Source: Cryptococcus deneoformans JEC21 (Eukaryota > Basidiomycota > Tremellomycetes > Tremellales > Cryptococcaceae). Taken from it: a stretch of 22,500 nucleotides of DNA. The position numbers were made by a program, and so were the translations under genes. Positions 10,909-22,500 of this stretch are shown piece after piece (position 1 is the stretch's first letter; each line of letters opens with the position of its first letter). The notes under the pieces are model-generated. The model made no database searches, was not told where the DNA came from, and was given only the letters and a program-made list of their open reading frames with translations. Location of the stretch: NCBI RefSeq assembly GCF_000091045.1, contig NC_006685.1:1316201-1338700 (forward strand), in the 5' to 3' direction.

Positions 10909-13900
10909 TCATGCTTCCACTACATTGACCACCTCACCAAGATCTGAATACTCCTTCACGATGGTAAGGCCCTGGGCCGAGCTCCAAGTAAGCTTCTTCG
11001 ACTCTTGAAACCCAGGAGTAGATATAATTGAGTGTGAAGACATTGGATTATGGCTCTCTGTGAAAGGGGAGGGATGCTCCAAGATAGTGGGAGGCGGCTT
11101 TAAAGAGGCAAGAGGTCTATCAAAAGAGACAGACTTTAGTTGAGGTGTGGACTCGGAAGCACTCTTCTGATGGCTTGATTTCCATCCACCAGTCCCTAAA
11201 CTCATAGGTTCCGACGATGATCTAGGCAGTTTCGACAAGAGCGTCAAGTCATCGACAGACATGGCCAGTCGGGGATACAGTTGGTGAACTATAGTCTCAC
11301 GTTTCTCCTTGTCCAATATATCGTCTAGACCCAACTTCTCTCCCTCCAAGTGAACATCCAGGCTCAAATCAGCAGATGAATACCGCCCTAGCGATGATGT
11401 AGTGGGATTTGAAGGGGATCTGGGACGGTTCTTGCGCAGTAGTGTGGAGCGCCGAAAGAGTCGTTTGGAACTGTCTGAAGCCTTTCGGACACCAGTCTGA
11501 AGCGAATTGGCGAGCGCTTGAGAGTCTTCGGCAGCTGACAAGCGTTCCGTAAACAATGAGAGTCGTTTGGCTGTCGGAGTCTGCGCTCTAGCTGCGACAG
11601 TCGGGTCGTTCCTCTCTCCTGCGAAATTGTCTACTGGATGGAAGGCAGGGACAGATGGCGAAACGAGTCTAACCTGTGATTTGGAGGAAAGTCGGAAAGG
11701 AGACGAGCGCTTCATCGAAAGCTTCCGGCCGAGACGCTGATTTCGGAAAGGTGTTGTTGACCCTTGGTCCTCTGCTGAAATTTCTCGAGGGCGGCATATC
11801 AAAGCCTTCACTTTGGAGAGAAAAGATTTCTTATGCCGCGATCCTTTACTCTCTTTTTCACTCTGAGGATGTTCCTTCTCCGACGACTCTTCTATGCGTC
11901 CAAGCCAGCTCTCATCCTTATCAGGAAGCCCCTTTGCTGTATTCTCTTCTTTTCTTTTGTCTCGTGCCGCAACTTCCTGTCCAAATGTTTCGATCCTGAT
12001 TAAAGGCGTCTTAAGTAGCGGAGATACCGCCCGGCAGTCATCCGTGGATGACGAGTGTTTCAGGGATTGTAGAGCATTAGGCGATGGTATAGAAATGAAA
12101 GATGGAGATCTTGACCCTTGTACTAAAGGTGGGATAGAGGACCTGCTCTCGCCGATTTCTAAAATTGTAGGTGAATGTCGCTGGCCAGCAGAAACTATAG
12201 ATTGTGGTCTCCAAGGAGGGCGGGGCCCTTGGCGCTGCCGTAAAGATAGATGGAGATCGCTCTCCGATCTTGCAAAGGAAGGGATGCCAGCCTGAGTCGA
12301 CTTATAGACTTGAGCGCTAAAAGATCGAGCGGGGCGAATGGATGAAGTCGGGAGAGATGGAAGAGAGGACCAAGGTTGGCCGCTTTGTAAGGAGTGAGGA
12401 AAAGAAGCTTTTGATACCAGATGGACCTCCGATTGCAATGAATGAATGGAATGGCTGGATGTTGTTGGGATAGAAAATCCGACAAGATTAATAGCCGGCG
12501 GTTTTGGGCCCACTATCGGGAGGACAGGAAGATCAGCTAAACTGGAAGTGGACATCTCAGCGCCGGACGCTGTTTTCACATCAGGCTTGCCAGACTGTTT
12601 GTCGAGGGAGACTGATGCGCCGTCTCCAGCCAGGCTACGAACGGAGCGATTCCATACTTGCTTTAGAATTGATGTTGTTGCTGTTCTTCCCGTAGGATCG
12701 TCGCGATCACCTAACCCGCTATGCCACAAATTCAGCGGATCGGGGTTATCCATCGTTTTCCTCGTGTTCAGCCAGCTCTTTCTTCTTTTTGGCCGCGGTC
12801 CACCAATCCATCCTTCACCAAGACCAGCGACCCCCGGGGTGGACCGCAACACTTCTTCAGCAAGCGGATTATCGTATTTGACATTCTCCGAGATATCATG
12901 ACGACTGAGGACTTCCTGCTTTCCATGGGAGGTTTGGAGTAAAAACGTATCGCCATAGGGGGTCGCAGGCGCTCTTACAGCTCGAGCGACGTGGAAGGTA
13001 GCTATAGTACTGGGACTCGAGGTCAAAACACTGACTCGTTCTGCTTCATCGTCTTCCTCCGCCAGCTTAGGTGAGGAAGGTCTATGAAGCTCTGCAGCAG
13101 GCTTTAAAGGGGTCGCATCAAGAGACACCCTGCTGCGATGCTCTGATCGTGATCTCGCTAGAGCAGGGGATTGATGTGTGGATGACGGAGATGCTGCCCT
13201 AGGCGGTTGAGGGAATTGTGTAGGATCGAATAAGGAAAATTCACTTTTAGGGGAATACAGTGTCCCATTGCTATCGCTTGCAACACTAGGACGGGGGGAG
13301 GAAAGGTTATGAGATGGTAAAAGCTGGATACTTTGGAGAGCTTTGGGGGTTAATTCGGTATTCGATTCCATGTCTGTATAACCGAATTATATCAGCTCAT
13401 ACATCGAGGTCTCGAAACTCCAAAATGAGAAGAAATAAACGTACTGTCATCCACATTCGCTAGCGCTTTTTCGCCCTTTGCCATCTCGGCATCATTCTCG
13501 TAGTCGACACAAGAAGCAATAGAAGGTCCCGATATAGGCCGGCAAGGCTCACTGAGCCCAAGGGAGGATCCCATCGTTACAATGATGTCACAAAACGCTT
13601 TCCGACTGCTCAGCGGTCGAATAAATCTGGGTTGCTGCCCTCCTTTTCCGAGTACAGTTTCTCCTTTGTCTTTGAGGGTGGACAAACACCTGGTCCTGGA
13701 CAGACTGTCGTTAGACTGAGAGGAGGTTATGGTCCCCTATTAAAGTACACGACGACACAGAGAGCCGGTGGAGGAGCACTTGTTGCTCAATGCTTCAAGC
13801 CTGCCGTGGTTCGTTGGAGGTTTGTACCTTGTACTGCTGTGGAGTCTATTCACTACCCCTGCCGCGCTTCTGATCTCTTCTACGTTCAACGCAGACACAA

Positions 13901-13967
13901 GCAAGATAAAAAGGCAGAAGTGAATGAAAACAAGAATTTGATTGTCACGTAATATACTAGCTGGCAT
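10909..13967 (-). CDS. Ser-rich, probably disordered protein of unknown function
   Basis: I do not recognise this protein. The main exon (10909-13373) encodes over 820 residues rich in Ser, Pro, Arg and Lys with many SP/RS-type sites, basic patches such as PKRRKSW and HKKSFLSKVK, and a short acidic C-terminus; it looks like a phosphoregulated scaffold. A clean intron (13374-13444; GTACGT..TACAG) joins it to an upstream exon in which the frame stays open to a TAG near 13734. The most conservative start is the in-frame ATG at 13574 (864 residues). The sequence upstream of that ATG also looks coding, so I extended the model. A first exon from the ATG at 13967 to 13828 joins through donor GTACAA and acceptor TCCAG at 13695 in matching phase, giving 951 residues with a hydrophobic stretch at about residues 11-27. 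The long exon and the 71-base intron are solid; the first exon is inference. Confidence 0.6.
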
Positions 13968-15540
13968 CAGAAACCAGCGGCCATACAGCTCGACACTGCA
14001 GGATATTCGACATTCATTGCTGCGATTGAACGCTGGGTAGTACGGAAATGGGGAATTGTCTGATCCTGGCCGCTGGTGCTCTTCGATCGACAGAATGATT
14101 CAGTTGCGCCCTGACCTTAATTAGTCAACTCAGGTCCTGCATCCTGATCCTGTGTTCGGTCACCATAATTTATCGTGCGCGAAAATCGGAAAAATTGTCA
14201 TTTGTCATTCCGCAGGGCATGCATCATGCCTCCCTATCTCTTGTCTCATCCTTCGTATATCATGTATACCATACATATGCTCCATACTCTCCTTCATGGT
14301 ACATGAGAAGTAACAGGGAAGCAGAAACAAGAAGATGGGGTAGAAGGTACGCACACCATAAATCGACCGTTGGGAGGAAATCCGGACGGATACCGAAGAA
14401 CTGAGCACCCTCAAATATTTACTTGGTAAAGTGTACGTACTGCCGAGTCTAGTACTTTTACACCACCACCCGCTCAGCTATCAAGAGTACGACGATTGTC
14501 TCTTGGTCGACATTCAAGGATCCAAAGGCCGGAAGCGAACAAGCTCACCATTTCCCCATTCCTCTTCATGGCGGTTCTGAAAAAAACAGTACTCTTATTA
14601 TTTATTTCATGTTTTCTACTTGCTATCGCACGTAACAAGTGACAGGTGCGTGATGGGTTTGTGGGGACACTACCGCCGTTATATGGTGTATGGTATTAGA
14701 TCGTGGGTGAGCTATCAACAAATCGTTGTTGTTTGCTACAGGCTGTAGACCTAGTACGTGCCCTGTTGCTACTCATAATTACTGTCCGCTGCAATAATGT
14801 TGCATGTATGTTGCCTCCCTACTGCCCGAAGAAGGAGCGACGACGATGACCCTCCGGGGGCCTGCGCCTCTTTTGCATCATTAATATAGCATGTCCTGCA
14901 TGGTCTATGGTCAATGGGGCTTTTTACATCATCTCTGTGATTATTTTATGGCCTATGGTCTGCAGGATTCACATAAATAGACAATAAATAAAAGATGGAT
15001 ACAGCTGGAAGCTGCGTGGATGAGGGTTGAAGCCGGTCAATCCGGGTTTTATTTATTATTGACGTGCCTTAATCCATTAGTATCAGGAGGATCTGTTAAA
15101 ACAGGCACATTAGTGACTCACCTTCCATTCTTTGGGAGCATCCGCCGCGCGACGTCCGAAACCCGACACGCATCATTCTAAGCGGTCGTTCGATGAAAGC
15201 GTCCAACATTCAACATTTGACATTATTAGTGTACTACTTACGAATTAAATAAAAGACTGAAGATTGGAAGTCGAACATTGAGAAGGATATTAGACCAAAA
15301 ATAAAAGGACAGAAATTGAAGATAACACTAGAAAGACCGTCCTAATAGGTCTTTGTGTACGTAATTTAAGTGCAAAAGCCCTCCATCTCGTCATATCAGG
15401 TAGGAAAGCCGATAACGATGTACAAATAAGTGGGCAGCTCATTTCGGTGGTATTAATATGGCGGTTATCATCCATTATATAAATTATTCAGCAATACAGT
15501 TTGATACAAGGCAAGTATAGCCGCGCACGGCAAAACCACT
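13968..15540. other. 1.57-kb gene-free stretch
   Basis: Lies between the 5' end of the Ser-rich gene and the 3' end of the RecQ gene, both on the minus strand. All open frames are short, and none can be extended by plausible splicing into a recognisable protein. I looked for tRNA B-box, C/D-box snoRNA and transposon-like features and found none I would defend. It is AT-rich in places (14580-14620, 14880-15060, 15230-15310) with one GC-rich island near 14835-14875. It probably contains the promoter of the Ser-rich gene, the RecQ 3' UTR, and possibly an unspotted non-coding RNA. Confidence 0.5.
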
Positions 15541-19894
<4,354 letters not shown>

Positions 19895-20340
19895 CCGGAT
19901 TGAGGAGTCAATATCTGCTGCCAATTTGCCATCGAGGAGCAAAGGAAAGAGCAAACACGCCTGACTCACAGCAAGACCGTTCCGGTCACCGGCTTGTCTC
20001 TGTTTGCTTCGATCTCTTGGTCGGATAAATTGTTCGAGTGCTCCAGAGTTCGCTGGAGTCCCGACTTCTTGTTCCAGCTAATGCGAGAGGTTGGAAAGTC
20101 GATGATAAAGCGGAGGTCACTGCAATGGCGAAATTCGACGCGACAGACTCCCTTGAAAGCTGACCGGACCTTCTTTCGACGCGACACAACGGAATCAAAG
20201 TAGGCGGTCACCCCCGACGATTATTGTCATCGTGCCTTGTTCTTCGGCCTTCGTTTTCCGTTGTTGTTTTTGTCGTTTATGAATTTGTTTGAGCATTGTT
20301 TCCAGAAGAACGTTATAGTTAGCGATCATCGAATTCTGCT
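19895..20340. promoter_or_regulatory. Divergent region between the RecQ and NDUFAF7 genes
   Basis: The 446 bases between the two start codons should carry both promoters. The last 130 bases before the NDUFAF7 ATG are T/G-rich with no clear TATA box. On the minus strand, 19990-20208 contains a Ser/Thr-rich frame without an ATG that may be an unassigned RecQ exon, and an ATG-led minus-strand frame starts near 20298. Confidence 0.45.
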
Positions 20341-22225
20341 ATGGCTACTAGGGGATCAATGCTTATAAAAAGAATAAGCGGCGCGGCACTGCGAAGAAAA
20401 CACACGCCTTTGCCGGCTATCCGCCTTCCTTCCCTTCCAGCCGTTCCAGCTGTCTTTGTAGGCTCTCGTCGTGGCAAATCAACGAGCACAACCAAAGGCA
20501 AAGGCAAAGAAAGATACAACTTCAATACCTCTATTGAATTTAGCAATGAACCTGACCCTGATGTAAGCGAAGCAAGCGGTTTCTGGGCATACAGTTAACT
20601 TGCATTGTAGCATGTCAACTGGAGGAAAGTCACTGCTGCCGATCTCGCCGCGAGAAAAGAGCCTCCTACTCGAGTGAAAATGCTTGTTCGAGATTTCATA
20701 GATGATAGTTTATACAATGTAAGTTTTTCCATTATTGATCATGTCCCTTACGATATTTGCAGCCGAATTACGGCTACTTTTCTCACCATGCCACCATCTT
20801 CACACCCCCGAAAGATGGATTCGACATCATCTCTTTCAGGGATGTCGCACATTTCCAAGAAACTGTGGCCGAACGATATGAAAGGGAGTATGGTTTAGAG
20901 CCTACCGAAGGTGCTCAAGGCGGTCTTGGAAGGCAGGTTTGGCACACACCAACAGAATTGTTCAAGGTGAGTGATAGAGACTCAAAAGCTTTCTTATATT
21001 ATTCTGACTTTTATTCCAGCCTTACTACGCTCGCTCTCTAATATCAGCTATAGTTCAATCTTATAAACTTTACCACTTCCCCTCCGAGCCTCTTATTATC
21101 TACGAGATTGGAGCTGGTAACGGATCATTCATGATCGACTCTCTCACGTATCTGCGGGACCATCATCCCGATGTGTTCGCGCGCACAAAATATAGAATCA
21201 TAGAAATTAGTTCAGCACTTGCTAAGGGACAGCGCGAAAGAGCTGAAAAGGAGGGATTCGGTATGAAAGTTCAGGTTTTGAATAAGGATTTCTTCCAGTG
21301 GGATGGTGTAGGAGGAGGAGATCAACCATGTTTTGTTGTCGCTCTTGAGGTCTTCGTAGGTGAAAGCAGTGGCTATCAATTGAATGGTGCTGATTATACC
21401 CAGGATAACTTTGCTCATGATATGGTTCGGTATGAGCTCGACACATTGACGCCTCGACAAGCAGTGGTAGGCATTGACGCTTCTGGTGATTTTACCCTCT
21501 TGTACGAGACTATAAACGACCCCCTTATCTCTCGCGTCTTGTCTTATAATCGCCTTCTTCCCCAATCTTCGTCAACTCTTCCTCCGCTACCTTATCCCCT
21601 TCTGTACTCTGAAACATTACGCAAGGCATACGCGTCGATGCCATTTGCTCCTAATCTTTCCGCTCCAGATTTCCTGCCCACTAAGGCGGTTCTCTTTGCA
21701 GAAAAATTGAGGGAAAAGTTGCCGGGACATAGATTGCTCATGGCCGACTTCGATGAATTGCCCGATGCAGTGGGAGGAAGAAACGGACCAGTAGTACAAA
21801 CGAGGTATGGGAATAGCATGATTCCCTGTGAAACTTTCTTGGTGAAGCAGGGATACTTTGACATTTTCTTCCCTACAAGTAAGTCTTGTTCGTTGCCACG
21901 TGGATGTTTTGACTGATTTAATCTTCTGGAAGACTTTGAGCACTTCCGTGATCTTTATTCAATCATTATGAATTCCCCTTCACGCATTACCCCATCGCCC
22001 TCTTCAACCCCGGACTCTCCTTCGTCCTTGCCATCAAAAATCAAGCAAGATTTCTTCTCCCACTCTTCAGGTGTGAAAGGGTTCCGGCGCCGCAATATTG
22101 GCATTTACACCCATGCCGATTTTTTGGCAAAATATGGGGGAAAGGAAATCTTGGACAAAACCACTGTGAAAGATGGTGCCAACGTGATGACGGCGATGTA
22201 CAAAAATGCGAAGATGATGTTTTGA
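20341..22225 (+). CDS. NDUFAF7: NDUFAF7/MidA family: complex I assembly arginine methyltransferase
   Basis: Mitochondrial SAM-dependent methyltransferase; the animal enzyme symmetrically dimethylates an Arg of complex I subunit NDUFS2 early in assembly. Six exons: 20341-20562, 20611-20718, 20763-20966, 21020-21355, 21404-21878 and 21933-22225 (1638 bases, 545 residues, longer than the human protein of about 440). The N-terminus is Arg/Lys/Ser-rich without acidic residues for about 50 residues, fitting a mitochondrial presequence. Family marks are RDFIDDSLYNPNYGYFS (101-117), SAM-binding loop EIGAGNG (207-213) and LEVFDNFAHD (287-296), equivalent to the NExFD-type block. A later ADFDELP..VVQTRYG..FLVKQGYFDIFFPT segment also fits the family. 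Introns are 44-54 bases long. Intron 4 (21356-21403) is a multiple of three without a stop. A Ser/Pro-rich insert precedes the C-terminal part. Its presence implies complex I in this organism. Confidence 0.93.
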
Positions 22226-22364
22226 GGATGAATGCCTTTGACTGGAAAACAAGCTGCGAGTGATACCACGCACAAAGCTGCCCCAGCTCTTTGACATATT
22301 TATGCTCATGTGTATTGCAAGTGGAAAACTGATACACGATACAACGTAATGTCATCCACAAGTA
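22226..22364. other. Short convergent 3' region
   Basis: 139 bases between the NDUFAF7 stop and the stop of the apparent minus-strand gene at the right edge. No poly(A) signal of canonical form was found. Confidence 0.4.
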
Positions 22365-22500
22365 CTAACCACGCCTGCCTCTCTTCCGTATTCCCACAAC
22401 GACCCTCTCCCTGGCTGTCCCCAACCCTTTCTCTTCCCAGCGAGCGGGTTTAACTCTACTCCTCTCAGATAATAGTGATATAGGATCATGTAAGATTTCT
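22365..22500 (-). CDS. 3' end of an unidentified minus-strand gene (partial)
   Basis: From the right edge, minus-strand frame starting at 22499 is open for 44 codons and ends at TAG (22365-22367). The translation is varied and not low-complexity, ends in a basic GIRKRGRRG tail, and contains PARWEEKGLG and ARERVVVG. That, and the lack of any stop up to the edge, suggests a last exon or its 3' part. It is too short to identify, and a chance open frame is possible. Confidence 0.4.
   Translation of the reverse strand, partial: EILHDPISLLSERSRVKPARWEEKGLGTARERVVVGIRKRGRRG

Noticed and set aside
11676..12901. Plus-strand frames of 100-150 codons
   Set aside because: Antisense shadows of the long Ser-rich exon.
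14195..14414. Overlapping plus and minus frames of 69 codons in the gene-free stretch
   Set aside because: Short, no family resemblance, and the mirrored extent on both strands is typical of chance.

Overview
The window looks like ordinary nuclear chromosome from a basidiomycete yeast, most likely a Tremellales species of the Cryptococcus/Kwoniella type. The clues are many short introns (44-126 bases, typically 50-65, GT..AG, often with CTRAY-like branch sites), compact gene spacing, long Ser/Pro-rich protein tails, and core proteins with clear fungal and animal counterparts. The species call is inference. I see no rRNA, tRNA, CRISPR, transposon or prophage-like element.

Layout, left to right: a Sec4/Rab8-type secretory GTPase (+, 269-1502, eight exons); convergent to it, the mitochondrial glycine-cleavage T-protein GCV1 (-, 1903-3460, six exons); divergent from that, a STIMATE/yeast YPL162C-family membrane protein (+, 3700-5411, five exons); a large protein kinase with long inserts in its catalytic domain (+, 5959-9032, two exons); convergent to it, a lysine-rich protein resembling the RNase MRP-linked Nepro/Rmp1 group (-, 9319-10408); a long Ser-rich protein of unknown function (-, about 10909-13967); a 1.6-kb stretch with no gene I can support; a BLM/Sgs1-type RecQ helicase (-, 15541-19894, at least 13 exons); divergent from it, the complex I assembly methyltransferase NDUFAF7 (+, 20341-22225, six exons); and, at the right edge, the apparent 3' end of another minus-strand gene (22365 onward).

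Exon models were built by hand from splice motifs and reading-frame continuity. For the eight complete genes the exon lengths sum to a multiple of three. That is strong support where protein homology also agrees (SEC4, GCV1, the STIMATE protein, the kinase, the RecQ gene, NDUFAF7). The 5' ends of the Ser-rich gene, the RecQ gene and the Nepro-like gene are the weakest points.

The genes do not form a pathway. They serve exocytosis, one-carbon metabolism, membrane/calcium biology, signalling, RNA processing, DNA repair and respiration. I found no convincing undescribed system. The most interesting items are the kinase with HAD in place of HRD and a huge C-lobe insert, two consecutive micro-exons in the RecQ helicase motif, unexplained coding-like sequence upstream of the RecQ start, and the orphan Ser-rich gene with a hydrophobic first exon.
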